From: Dryas octopetala
Taxonomy: Eukaryota > Streptophyta > Magnoliopsida > Rosales > Rosaceae
DNA length: 64,000 nt
Direction: 5' to 3'
Assembly (NCBI GenBank): GCA_963921425.1
Contig: OY992837.1
Location: forward strand, 19,732,630 to 19,796,629
Positions 36,797-49,047 of this stretch are shown one piece after another (the stretch's first letter is position 1; every line of letters starts with the position of its first letter). The notes under the pieces were generated by a model, which was given only the letters and a program-made list of their open reading frames with translations, was not told the DNA's origin and did not search any database. The position numbers were made by a program, and so were the translations under genes.

Positions 36797-38293
36797 GTTA
36801 GGTTTTAGATTCCTCAATTCTGCACTGAATGTGCATCCTTCAGTGTACAAAAAGGTTTTTCCTCTGTTAGTATGGATATGGCTCCTCGACGTGGCCGACC
36901 TCAAGGTAGATTGTGGTAAGTTTTGGGGGTATAGTTTATTCGATTAACGTGAGTGTTAGGACTACGGTAAGCCTATATTTTAGCCTTAACTCCTTAATTC
37001 ACGATCAGAATTTATTCCTCATTTTTCATGGATACGTAAGGAATGGTGTGGAAGATGTAGTAATTATTGATACTTGAAGTTGCGATCATATTTACGTTGG
37101 ATACATTTAGAGATCAAATGGTTAATCAGAGTAACGCAGCGGAAGCGTGATGGACCACAGAGACTAATCACTTGGAGCAAGACTTTTGGTTTCCTTCAAG
37201 TAAGGAGAAAGGTTATTTGCATTACGATGGTTAATTGCGCTAGTTGAGGATTTATGAGTCAAGTCAAGTAAATAAGTTAGCATACTGATCTTGAATTGTC
37301 ACGAATGGACAGCGTAATACACGATCATGCACTGATAACGATCCTGACGTCTCATCTTGATTTTTATGGACACGAAGACGTTCTCTCGTTACCTATTCGT
37401 GACGTATACTTCCATAGTACAATGATGAAATTTTTAATGGATCACCTAACGAATTTCAGGGCACATCATCACCATAATTTCGAGACAGGAGCTTGTGGCT
37501 CACCTCTGGATATCGACATAGCGACAACCTACCTTTGTTCGGATCAGAGAAGCGAGGTACAACATATAAGGAGAGATTAACTTTGGTCAAGTCTCTCGGT
37601 TGGATCATATATTGGAGGATCTTCGGGATTGGCCCCTCAACAGGGATAGACTTCAGGTGCCCAGAGTCAGGGGCAGAGAGCAGTGCAGACTGCGGGTGCA
37701 ACGTCTAGTAATAGAGCTCAGTCCAGCCATGTCATTAGAGGTGGAGGACATCGGAGGAGTCAACCAGGACGCCCCAGAGCCTAGGGCAGAGTTTTCGCCA
37801 TGACGCAGCAGGACGCTTTGGCGCCACCAGATGTCATCATGGGTACGTTAACCATCTTTGGGCATAATGCAATATTTTTATAGACTCTGGACACACACAC
37901 ACTCTTGCGTGTCACGTATTCTCGTTTTGATTGTCGATAAGAGATGAATTTTTTCGATTGGTGGGTTAGAGTGGTTTTCAAATGATTTTAAGGTTTTAAA
38001 ATGGATTTATTTCGTGATGGTTTTATCCCTTAAAACTTTATCTAGGGTTTGGCGTTCTATCACATTTTTAAGTTATTATTTTGAGGCGTACTTAATTTAT
38101 TTAGGTTCGTTGTGGAGTGATCTTTTTAGTTTAAATGTTTTTGGTTTCCTCAAACGGAAGGAAATGTCAAAATTCAAGCATATTTCAACTTATGGTTGTT
38201 GAAAGGAGGTTTGACTTGATGAGCGATAAGAATTTTACAACAACAATTCACTTAAATTAAGGTTTTCTACTAAATTTCGAGGACGAAATTTTT

Positions 38294-38308
38294 GTAAGGG
38301 GGGAAGGT
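38294..38308 (+). other. Polypurine tract
   Basis: GTAAGGGGGGAAGGT directly precedes the right LTR. The preceding TTTCGAGGACGAAATTTTTG is a common sequence at the end of pol in gypsy elements of the Tekay/Del type, which suggests the lineage. Confidence 0.88.
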
Positions 38309-40796
38309 TGTAACGACCCGACCCAAATTTTCACTAGAAATTTAAATTTTTATTTAACTATGTTTTTAAGAGATTTTTTTTTAAAGGTGTGAAATTGTAT
38401 TTTAAAGATTTTGAGATTTATTTGGAAAATAAAAAGAGTTTTGATTTATTTATTTTTATTTTAATTTAAGCTTGACCAAAAGTTGACTTTTAAAAAGAAT
38501 GGGTTTTCGATTTTGACTTTGGGTCCGTTAGATAGGTTTCGATCCCCCGAGTTCATAGACACGTAGCACGCTTCGATCCGAGTTACAGATTGGAAGATAT
38601 GGGCGTTTGAAGCGAGGGGCAATTTCGTAAAATGACAAATTGGGGTTTAAAAATCAGATTTTCTAGACTTCTCTCTCTCTCTCTAGAACCTTCTCTCTCT
38701 CTCTCTCTCTCTAGAACCTTCTCTCTCTCCTTTATATCTCTCTCTCCTCACGCACACCCCCCCCCCGATTCTCTCTCTTTCCTCTCCTTTCTCTCTGGCC
38801 GATCGTCTCCTCCGGCGAGTGTCTCGCCGTCCGGCAGCCAATGGCGACGAGACACCCACCCATCACCTCGCCTTCTCCTTCTCCATCTTCCCCTAGCCTC
38901 TAATCACCCAATCGGACCACCACCACGACGTGACGGCACGAAATCCGATGCCAGCCCCTGCAGATGACTTGGATTTTCCGGCCAAATTGCGAGGTCCGAC
39001 CACTACAAATCGATTCCCCTCGACGTTCTGAGTTTCCCCATACAATTCTTTCACTCCGACGACCTCCCAAAACGGTAGTGCAAAGCTAGAAGACCGCGGC
39101 TACTCCGGTGGCCGTTCCGGCGACTCCGGCGACTTCTGGTCTCGAACCAGGTGATTTGAAAGTGATTAGAGAAACTGAACTGGGAATCAGGGCACAAACG
39201 GACGCTTGATCAATACCAATCGGCACTCGGACAAGCTCTGGCTAAGGTTGATAAAGTATTGTCTCTCGGCTATTTCTAGTGGCGAACAAGTGTTGAATCG
39301 GGAGATGGAAACAAATCTCGGAAAGGATTGTGCATAGCTTGGTTAATCTGTGAGTGGACTAACTTTTAAATTTTTCTGAAATGTTTTTACATGTTGATGA
39401 TTAAATTCTATTACTTAGCTATATTGAGTTTGAAATTAAGCTAAAGGATTTTTGGGTTAAAATTGGGTTTTTAAATTCTTCTTTCCTAAATTTAAAATTG
39501 ATATTTATGGTTTTTGCATTTCAAAGTTTCATGGATTTATGAATCTAGATATTGTGAGTTGAACAAATGTATATTCGATGAGTTTGGTTTTGTTAAGAAG
39601 AGTTTTGGAAGAAAAATGAAAGGATTTGAGATTTGAATTATGTGTTTATGAGTTATTGGTTTTTTCAAACCACCTTTTCAGTACCCCTCCAGGTTATCAG
39701 ATTTAATAGGTCTTTGGGACCCATCACGGCACACACATAGGCTTTGGGCCGTGTGTCGGGATGCTTTGCCCTTTGGGGGCCGCTCTGCGTGCACGTACGA
39801 CAGAATTTATGGCTCTGCATGCGTATGACAGATTCTCGGCTCTGCGCATGTATGACAGATTATTTATGGCTCTGCATGCGTATGACAGATTCTCGGCTCT
39901 GCGCATGTATGACAGATTATTTATGGCTCTGCATGCGTATGACAGATCCTCGGCTCTGCGCATGTATGACAGATTATTTATGGCTCTGCATGCGTATGAC
40001 AGATCCTCGGCTCTGCGCATGTATGACAGATTCTATGGGTATCTGACTGGTGTGTGTTTTCAACTGTTAAGTATTTTAAGTGATGAGTTTATGACCGCAA
40101 AAAGGTTTTTAAGTAAGACGGTTTCAGTTGAACAGTTTTATTGATTTTCAATATATTGAGAATGTTGAGAAGAAAGTTTTCAGCTCAAGTTATTTATTTA
40201 TAAATTGACAATATCGATTTCAGTTTGAGAACTTGGACTTTCAAAGTTTGATTTTCAGCTCTGGATTTTATTATTTCACTGAGAAATGGTTTTAAAAACT
40301 GGGGGATTTCAAAGGACATTCTAAGATTTTAGAGTTAAACGTGTGTAAAAGGGTTTTCTGAAAAGATATTAAATCTTTGATTTCATGTTCATTTGATTGT
40401 CCACTCACTGAGCCTATCTCACCGTTTTCTCGTTTTTTCTTCAATTGTCCCCCAGGTAGTAGCATTGGTGGAGGTCGAGCCAAACGCGTCGAGGCATAGC
40501 ATCCATTTTTCATTCCTGGACCCTGTAGGCGCCATGTTATTTTTGTAAAAATTTATTGTAAATGATTAGTGGCTCTGATAACAACTCCTAAGGTTTAAGT
40601 GGGTCCGAGACCCTTTATTTGCTTGTGGTAGAGGTGGCTGAAAGACTTAGAAGTGCTTTTTAACAGGTTTAGAAGTTTCTGGGTTAGTCCATTTTCAGGG
40701 GAGGTTCTGCCGAATTTTCGGTAGGATTTTCCTTGAATTTGGATTCCCGCAGGACCTCTCCGGGTTTCAGGGTGGAATCTGGGGGCGGTCCTGTCA
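38309..40796 (+). repeat. Right LTR
   Basis: Nearly identical to the left LTR; 14 bp shorter through the CT and C runs. The minisatellite copy is at 39800-40030. Confidence 0.95.
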
Positions 40797-41997
40797 TGTA
40801 ACCATCTCCTTTGAACTGCACACCATCAACTAGGGGGCACTCACATACCCTCCCACGAAATATATCCTCAGTGTGCGAGCCGAAGTCCCAAAGAACAGGA
40901 GTTAAAATACACGATTTTCTGATTTGTCAAATAGCATGTGATGAGCTAGTAAGTTATGATCTATACCTTGCAGGCTGTGAGGTTGGCTGCTTTATTTTGC
41001 CAGCAACCACCATTGTTATCCAAGCACGCATTCGTCTCAACATCTACCACGAATAAATAGTGAACACAACATTCAAGCCCAGAATGAAAAAATAACAAAC
41101 AGATAATAAAACACCATACTAACAAGAGGGGCTTACCAGTACTCAAACAAACAGCTGGCTCAGTTGTCACAGTACAAAAGCAGCAATAAAAGTTATCAAT
41201 TTTTCCTTCTTATGATGACATTTACATAGAAAACAAATTAAACAAAATAGATAAGAAAGTAAACATACCAGTATTCTCATCCTCAAATGCTCCTTCAACT
41301 GCAGAGTATGTTAATCAAAATATCAGTCTTCCCAGGTTTGTGGAACTCATTATAGTCCAATATGCATTAACACAATTTCTTGTAACTCATTACAGGCCAA
41401 TTTGCATGACATGTTTGAAAATCTTTCCAATAATTCACACGCGACTACAAAAAAACTAATAAACCCCAATGCAGAGTACGTACTAACTACCCTTGACATA
41501 CAAACCTACAAAAGAAAACCATTACAAGTGATAAATTGAGTTGAAAGCTACAAATTGATTTGAACCAGCATCATCTAAGGAAAAGAAAAGGCTAAACATT
41601 TCTCAAGTATTATTCATATAAATTTCATCAAGTGTCCAATTACATCTGCTCTATTGCAAGTCAAAACCAACATATTCCCTTACTCATTGCAGTTCACTTA
41701 AAACATGCATCAAAACCTTACATAGCTTTATTAATTTCCAACTCCACAAGTTACAATGATCCCAACCCAAAACATGTTCCTAAAAAAGAAAAATAGAAAA
41801 TACTTCAACCATTAAAAGGAAAACCGCCAAGGTGATACAAGAGGTTCATACAAACAAGAAAAGTAGAAAGAAATACAACAAACCAAAACAACTACAAAGT
41901 AGAAACCCAATCCAGTAGACTTCTCATGTGAATTGGGTAGCCTAGGTAAACAAACACTTCAAAATTTCAAAAGCAAGCTACTAACTCATTACCATAC

Positions 41998-42180
41998 CTG
42001 CATATTCTCAGGAGAAGCCAACTGACAAAGAAATTCAGGGTTTTGCATCATTCCTCTTAAATGAGAACTGCAATCATTGATGCTATTTAATTGGGGGTTG
42101 GAGGCAAAAATCTGTTGTTGGGTAATGTTAAGAACAAGAATTTCACCCTCAAGAGCCCATGTAAACAAAGCTCGAGAATC
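41998..42180 (-). pseudogene. DSK2/ubiquilin-like exon
   Basis: Between an acceptor-like AAACAG (about 42181) and the donor GTATGG (after 41998), the minus strand encodes IFASNPQLNSI and RGMMQNPEFLCQLASPENMQ. This matches the STI1-like repeats of plant DSK2 proteins, ubiquitin receptors that deliver substrates to the proteasome. Only one exon is present; the ubiquitin-like and UBA domains are missing. It lies upstream of the vacuolar sorting receptor exons on the same strand, so the two could be spliced into one chimeric transcript. The intervening 41300-41997 shows nothing coding. Confidence 0.8.
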
Positions 42181-42859
42181 CTGTTTCAAAATCTCACCTC
42201 AATATATACACTTGGATATCTAATTATATTAGGAAAAAAGGAAGAAATAATTTTAGAACTAAGGAAGTATATCAAAAACTGGAACTTCAGGGCAGATTTT
42301 TTTGATTTTATTCTTGCCTCAGAATATCCAGCGGAATTAAGTGTTGATCTATAATACGAAATCATAAAGAAATTTATAAAACCAACACCAGATTCACATA
42401 GATACAGAGAAATACCAAAAACCTAAAACAAAATTCAACCAAATATACTTTGATTGAGAACATAAATAGATTTAAAAAAGAAAAAAATACAAAAACAAAA
42501 ACAGATATTGAATTGAGAGAGAAAGGCCGAGCACCTGATAGCACCAGTGAGATCTACAAATTCAGTAGTACATAAAAGAACTGTTTTAGGGCTACGGTTT
42601 CTCACTCATATCTCCATAAATTTGTTGGAGGAGTTGGATATAGCAACAACCAACCCATATCTCAATATTTGAGGATGTGAGTGGGTACGTCGATGATTGT
42701 GAGGTAAACAGGGCCACTGACAGTAGGTAAGGACAAGGCTATTTCCTTGTCTTAGTCTTTTTTTTGCACTCTCTGTGAGATGCAAAACCCAAATGCAGAG
42801 CCGAACATGCCCAAAAACCAAACTTGTAACTATCCCAAATGCAGAAGGAAAATAAAAAC

Positions 42860-43150
42860 CCCAAAATGAAAAAAAACTTGATAAGCAGAAAATGGGAGAC
42901 TCCAGTGTCGGACGAAGGTGTAGTTAATTTGAAGAAACAAACAAACCTAAGAAAACCTCTAATTTGAAGAAAACATAAACCCCAAAAAACCCCTAATTTG
43001 AAACCCTATTTCATAAAGAAGAAACCCAAGAGGATGAGGTAGAGAGAATGCTAAAAAGCGAAAGAGAGGAGGGATAGCTTACCGAGAGAGTGAGAGACTG
43101 AGAGGGCGAGAGCGGCGAGACAGAGTCTGGGTGAGGCGTTTATTTTGAAT
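42860..43150 (-). promoter_or_regulatory. Probable 5' leader of the chimeric minus-strand gene
   Basis: On minus the sequence resembles a plant gene leader: CTCTCACTCTCTCGGTAAGC supplies a pyrimidine-rich first exon with a GT donor at about 43081, followed by a T-rich intron-like stretch. It lies between the right array and the DSK2-like exon. This is inference from composition and position only. No coding sequence is visible in 42190-42860. Confidence 0.35.
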
Positions 43151-43185
43151 GGAGAGTGAGATGAGCGGAAATTCTGAGTGATTTG

Positions 43186-44682
43186 GGTTTTACCATTTTT
43201 TTGATGCATTCCTCAAGAAAGTGGTAACTTCAAAAAACTGCCTAAAACCCAAGTTACCAGTTTCTTGATTTTATATTCAAGAAAATGGTAACTTCACATC
43301 AAGAATGTGGTAACCACGAACGCAGGCAACTGTATACAGACAAACATGCAATTGCATTCTCCGAGTATTAAATATAAGCTCCTGTTTGCAAATTAGGTTT
43401 AGACATGCAATCACAAATTTACATCTTGACCAAACTTACCATTTTCTTGATTTTTTTCCTCAAGAAATGGTAAGTTACCATTTTCTTAATTTAAATTACC
43501 ATTTTCTTAATTGAAATTACCATTTTCTTGAACCAAACATCAAGAAAATGGTAACCAAATCAGAGGGGTAAAAAATGTTACCACTTTCTTGATCGTTCGA
43601 CCAAAAAAATGGTAACTTGATTCAAGAATGTGGTAACCATGCCCAATCTTGACCAAACTTACCATTTTCTTGATCTTTTTTCTCAAGAAATGGTAAGTTA
43701 CCACATTCTTGATCAAAGTTACCATTTTCTTGAACCAACCATGAAGAAAATGGTAACCAAATCAGTCAAGAAAAACACGTTACCACTTTCTTGTTCGTTC
43801 GATCAAGAAAATAGTAACTTGGTTCAAGTATGTGGTAACCAAGGCCAATCTTGACCAAAGTTACAATTTTCTTGATTTTTTTCCTCAAGAAATGGTAACA
43901 TTTTCTCAAGAAATGGTAAGTTACCACAATCTTGATCGAAGTTACCATTTTGTTGAACCAAACATCAAGAAAATAGTAACCAAATCAGCCAAGCAAAACA
44001 CGTTACCACTTTCTTAATTGATCGATCAAGAAAATGGTAATTTGGTTCAAGAATGTGGTAATTCAGCCCAAGCTTGACCAAACTTACCATTTTCTTGATT
44101 TTTTTTCTCAAGAAATGGTAACATTTCCTCAAGAAATGGTAAGTTACCACATTCTTGATCGAAGTTACCATTTTCTTGAACCAAACATCAAGAAAATAGT
44201 AACCAAATCAGCCAAGCAAAACACGTTACCACTTTCTTGATCGATCGATCAAGAAAATGGTAATTTGGTTCAAGAATGTGGTAACCCAGCCCAAGCTTGA
44301 CCAAACTTACCATTTTCTTGATTTGTTTTCTCAAGAAATGGTAACATTTCCTCAAGAAATGGTAACATTTCCTCACGAAATGGTAAGTTACCACATTATT
44401 GATTGAAGTTACCATTTTCTTGAACCAAACCTCAAGAAAATGGTAAAAGAATCAGCCAAGCAAAACACGTTACCACTTTCTTGATCGATCAATCAAGAAA
44501 ATGGTAACTTGGTTCAAGAAAGTGGTAACCCAGCCCAAGCTTGACCAAACTTACTATTTTCTTGATGTTTTCCCTCAAGAAATGGTAACATTGGCTCAAG
44601 AAATGGTAAGTTACCATTTTCTTGATCCAAGTTACCATTTTCTTGAACCAATCCTCAAGAAAATGGTAACCAAGTTGCCTAT
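43186..44682. repeat. Right array of the approximately 220-bp TTACCATTTTCTTGA repeat
   Basis: It starts with TTTTACCATTTTTTTGATGCAT (the left array has the same first bases at about 30696), holds the shared unique segment at about 43326-43420, then about five units marked by GATCGTTCGACC or GATCGATCGATC near 43591, 43793, 44014, 44238 and 44481. Orientation of the shared start and segment is the same as on the left. It ends at the junction with copia sequence at 44682/44683. Confidence 0.9.
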
Positions 44683-44696
44683 CGAGCGGTCTTTAT

Positions 44697-47600
44697 ATGA
44701 CCACCATTAGATCGATTGAGGCCAATCACATAGTTAACCAGAAGTTAACCAATTCGAGCAGTTTCTTTCTATGGCATGACCGGTTGGGATACCCAGGTCA
44801 AAGTATGATGCGCCATATCCTCAATTCATCACACGGGCATCCCCTTACTAATAAGGATCTTGTGTTTAGTGACACACTATGCCAAACTTGCTCACTCAGA
44901 AAGTTGAATACTAGACCATCATATGCAAAGACTAGTAAAGACTCCATCCTTTTCCTACAAAGGATACAAGGGAATATTTGTGGACTTATCCAACCATCAT
45001 GCGGACCATTTAAATATTTTATGGTTTTGGTTGATGCATCAACAAAGTGATCACATGTTACACTATTGTCCACAAGAAACGCTGCTTTTGCTAAACTTCT
45101 CGCCCATAAGGCTTACCACACGGATTATCCTATAAAGTCCAGAAGATTTGTTAATGCCGGAGAGTTTACATCGAAAACTTTCGATGATTATTGCATGCCC
45201 CTTGGGATTAATGTTGAACATCCAGTTCCCCATGTTCACACCCAGAATGGTCTCGCAGAAGCGTTCATTAAAAGATTACAAATGATCGCACGAACCTTGG
45301 TTATGCGCACCAAGCTTCCAATTTTTGCGTGGGGCTATGCAATCTTGCATGCAGCCATGTTGGTCCGGTTGAGGTCCACTGCTACCCAACCTTACTCCGC
45401 GTTATAGCTGGTGACTGGGTACGAACCTGACGTTTCGTACTTACGCGTATTTGGGTATGCAGTTTATGTGCCAGTTGCGCCGCTACAACGTACCAAATTG
45501 GGTTCTCAACGAACGATGGGCATATATGTCGATTATGAATCCCCATCCATTATACGCTTTTTAGAGCCCTTGACAGGCGATCTCTTTACCGCTAGATTTG
45601 CGGATTGTCACTTTGATGAGACAGTCTTCCCGCCGTTAGGGGGAGATAAGAACGTCACCGTTCCTGAAGAACGACGTGAATTGACGTGGAATGTCCCCAC
45701 TATGTCTCATCTCGATCCCTGAACCGCACAATGTGATAGTGAAGTGCGGAGAATTCTAGATCTACAGAGTGTAGCTCATAATATGCCAGACGCTTTCTCT
45801 GATCTAGCTAAAGTGACAAGATCACATATACCTGCTGCAAATGTGCCTGCAAGGATATCCGTCCCCGAAGGACGTGTCGTCCTAGGAGGACGTGTCGTCC
45901 CACATGGACGAGGTACAACAATAGTGGCTAACCAGTCATATGTCCCTGCCCAGAAGTGAGGTTGACCACTAGATTCGATGGACTCTTATCCCCGGAAGAG
46001 GATACATTTGGCACAAATGAGTCCCCTTGACATCGCCATCTCAACTGAACCATCTCACGAAATAGTTCCGGATTATGGGTCTGTCCTGGAAGAGACGGTG
46101 TTGGGGGACGCTCCAACACCTGAACCCACTCTCGAGAACAGAGAGATCTCTATAAATTATGCATGCTTAAGTGAGCTCTGGAATTGAAACAAGATTATCA
46201 TCGATGATATATTTGTATTCGCGGTAGCTACCGAAATCATAACTAGCGATGACATCGAACCTCACTCCATTGATGAATGTCAACGTCGAGATGATTGGTC
46301 AAAATGGAAAGAAGCAATCCAGGTCGAATTAGATTCCTTGACAAAGAGAAAGGTGTTTGGGCTTGTCGTTCCTACACCTTCCCCATGTTAAACCTGTAGA
46401 ATTTAAATGGGTATTTGTAAGGAAGCGTAATGAGAAAAACGAGATTGTGAGATACAAGGCTCGTCTAGTGGCGCAAGGATTTTCTCAACGCCCTGGGATT
46501 GATTACGAGGAAGAGTATTCCCCCGTAATGGACGTCATAACGTTCCGCTACCTTATCAGTTTGGTAGTTTCCGAAAAACTGAGTATGCAGCTTATGGATG
46601 TGGTCACTGTTTATCTCTATGGGGATCTTGATACAGAGATATATATGAAAGTTCCCGAAGGACTTAAGATACCCGATGCAAATAGTTCCAGACCACGGAA
46701 CACGCTCTCCATTCGTTTGAGGCGTTCACTGTATGGATTGAAACAATCCGGACGGATGTGGTATAATCGTCTAAGTGAGTATTTGATCGGGATGGGATAT
46801 GTGAATAATGATCTATGCCCTTGCGTGTTTATTAAGAAAACAAGTTCCGGTTTTGCGATTGTAGCTGTTTATGTCGATGACATGAATCTAATTGGTACTC
46901 CTGAAGAGATCAAGGAAACCGCTAAACACCTGAAGTTGAAATTCGAGATGAAAGATCTTGGGAGAATGAACTTTTGTCTCGGCCTGGAGCTCGAGCACCG
47001 TGCAGATGGAAATTTGGTCCATCAATCGAATTACATCCAGAAGATGTTAAGCCGCTTTAATGAGGATAAAGCGAAGCCTTCTAGCACGCCCATGATCGTC
47101 CGTAGTCTAGATCCTAAGAAGGATCCGTTTCGTCCCGCAGATGATAACGAAGAGATATTGGCACCAGAAGTCCCATATCTAAGTACAATAGGCACATTAT
47201 TGTACTTGGCTCAATGTACTAGACCAGACATCTCATTCGCTGTGAACTTGTTAGCTAGATGTAGCTCTGCACCAACACGCCGCCACTGGAATGGCATAAA
47301 AGACATTTTCCGCCACCTTAGAGGTACGACGGATATGGGCTTATTCTATCCCTAGCTACGCATCAAGGAATGGATCAAACCCCCTCAATCCTCAGAATGA
47401 TGCCCGCCTTTTGGATATGCTGACGCAGGGTATCTATCAGACCCGCATAAGGCGCGTTCTCAAACTGGTTATGTCTTTACCATTGAGAATACAGCAATAT
47501 CTTGGAGGTCTACGAAACAGACCCTTGTTGCTACCTCTTCGAATCATGCTGAGATTCTAGCCCTTCACGAAGCAGTTCGTGAATGTATATGGCTAAGAGC

Positions 47601-47930
47601 AGTTTCCAAGCATGTTCGAACTACGTGTGGGCTGCATTCCACCACTGATGAACCAACGATTATCTATGAGGATAATGCCGCTTGCATCCAGCAGATGAGG
47701 ACAGATTTCATCAAAGGAGACAACACCAAGCATATTGTACCGAAGTTCTTCTTCAATCAACAGCAACAAGAGCATCAGATGATTACAGTCAAGCAGATCC
47801 GATCTCAAGACAACCATGCAGACCTCTTTACCAAGTCACTGCCAAAGTCCACGTTCTTGATGCATGTTCGAGGTATTGGTTTGCGTAGATTGGCTGATTT
47901 ACCTAGTATGTAGTCTTCAGGGGGAGTCGA
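44697..47930 (+). pseudogene. Copia pol fragment (integrase, reverse transcriptase, RNase H), broken
   Basis: Recognisable in order: the pre-integrase motif (LWHDRLGYPGQSMM... region), the integrase core (about 44950-45400), reverse transcriptase with intact YVDDM (about 46870-46890) and an RNase H region (about 47400-47900, with SNHAEILAL). In-frame stops occur at about 45048, 45405 and 45720; a frame change lies between 45960 and 46357, and a stop follows at 47353. The damage rules out a functional polyprotein. Copia lineage was not assigned. Confidence 0.9.
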
Positions 47931-47949
47931 CATTAGGGGGAGTATCCTG

Positions 47950-48400
47950 AAGCATACTCGCTTGACCATCGTGTACTCTTTTGTCCTTCGTCCAGGGTTA
48001 TTTTGTCCCACTGGGTTTTGTTACCTGGCAAGGTTTTAATGAGGCACATCTTGGCATGGTCACCCTACTCACACTATATCTTGAAGATGTGTTGATCTGA
48101 TATATATGCATTTGCTCATCTTTTCACTTCGACCACGGGTTTTTCCCATTGGGTTTACCGGGCAAGGTTTTGGTGTAGCAACTCTAATGCACCCCGCTCC
48201 CATTGACATACTATCTGCTTATGATCCAGAAGATATGACTTCACCTACTTTCGAGGTTCTGATGCGACTACTCCACACTCACGCGCGTTGCACTCTTTTT
48301 CCTTCGACCAGGGTTGTTTTTGTTCCCACAGGGTTTTTATTACTTGGCAAGGTTTTAACTAGGCAACTTAGAAGCGCATAGCAGAGACAACACTAATGAC
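47950..48400. repeat. Three diverged tandem units in the copia 3' region
   Basis: Units of about 130-180 bp each contain CACTGGGTTTTGTTACCTGG or a variant followed by CAAGGTTTTAA and a GGCA(A/C) segment. They lie between pol and the LTR. Confidence 0.75.
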
Positions 48401-48420
48401 ATGGAATATCCAAGGGGGAG

Positions 48421-48610
48421 TGTTGTAAATATATTATTATGTGTGGCTATTCCCGTAATTAGTTGTAGGGGCATACTAGTAAATATTCTAAACCTAGTAA
48501 ACCCTACCTCTATATAAGGATATTTATAAGATGAATAAGATGACGACTGATATATTTCTCTTTGCCTCCTCTTTTCCACAAACCCTAATCTCTACATATT
48601 TTACAACAAA
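48421..48610 (+). repeat. 3' LTR of the truncated copia element
   Basis: Starts TGTTGTAAA and ends TTTACAACA, a perfect inverted terminal repeat. A TATA-like CTATATAAGG lies at about 48511-48520. The region 48611-49047 beyond it shows no gene. Confidence 0.9.
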
Positions 48611-49047
48611 TTTTAACCATTATACTTTGTTCGTTGTATTACTTTAGCAATCAAATAACAGAACAAATTATCAAAATAACTACCACTGAAAGGGCCGGGC
48701 ACTTTGATCCTATTTTTTCGAAGATTAAACACTGTGCACACACAAAAATCTGATGATTACAAATTGAAATTCCAAGTGCTAACTTACAGATTCGTTTTTT
48801 TTTTTTTTTCTTTTTGCCATGAAAATAAATACTTCCATTAAACAATAGCATCGTACACTTCTCAAACTGATACTTAAAAAAGTGCAGACAATAACTATAG
48901 AAATCATAGAATAAAATTACTCTCAAATACTACAAGAAGGATATTGGTCCTACCAACTAAATAGGAGAGAACACTTGTTACTCTTACATAGTGGAAAAGT
49001 TAGCCTTCCCTTGTACATGCAAAGATTAATCGCAGCTACATCACATC

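Larger units (their letters stand above)
34280..40796 (+). mobile_element. Young non-autonomous Ty3/gypsy-type LTR retrotransposon, duplication TGTAA
   Basis: Left LTR 34280-36781 (2502 bp) and right LTR 38309-40796 (2488 bp) both start TGTAACGACCCGACCC and end GGCGGTCCTGTCA. The 5-bp duplication TGTAA lies at 34275-34279 and 40797-40801. By reading, the LTRs differ only at 34540/38569 (T/C) and 34923/38938 (G/A), plus CT- and C-run lengths. The internal part (36782-38308) has a primer binding site and a polypurine tract but no intact gene: a gag-like start (MAPRRGRPQGR near 36880) and a decayed piece of the gag/protease junction near 37790-37890 are recognisable. Reverse transcriptase, RNase H and integrase are absent, so movement would need helper proteins. 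Confidence 0.95.
33611..41298 (-). pseudogene. Vacuolar sorting receptor (VSR/BP-80) fragment, split by an LTR element
   Basis: Minus-strand exons match the EGF-like C-terminal part of plant vacuolar sorting receptors, type I membrane proteins that carry cargo from the trans-Golgi network to the vacuole. Seen: about 41165-41137 ([10 protein letters not shown]), 41043-40967 ([15 protein letters not shown] ... LTACK), 40866-40797 continuing at 34274-34263 ([20 protein letters not shown]), 33896-33814 (GPGRCKVNNGGGWHEA) and about 33672-33611 (KCPAGFKGDGVKSCE). Splice sites are mostly intact and phases agree. The LTR element at 34280-40796 lies between GGTTACA and CTAGTTG of one exon. Two conserved cysteines are glycine (NNGGGW, YSAGT). 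The protease-associated domain, membrane segment and tail are missing, so this is a fragment even without the insertion. Confidence 0.85.
44683..48610 (+). mobile_element. Ty1/copia retrotransposon, 5'-truncated, 3' LTR present
   Basis: Copia sequence starts abruptly at the array border in the pre-integrase region, so the 5' LTR, primer site, gag and protease are gone. Integrase, reverse transcriptase and RNase H follow in copia order, then a repeat-rich 3' region, a purine tract (AAGGGGGAG, 48412-48420) and a 190-bp LTR. No target duplication can be sought because the left end is missing. Confidence 0.92.

Noticed and set aside
37296..37803. Short frames in the internal part of the young LTR element
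   Set aside because: Remains of gag/protease in changing frames; no complete domain.
44683..48610. Idea that the array block inserted into the copia element and split it
   Set aside because: The missing 5' half of the copia is not found left of the first array at 30696.
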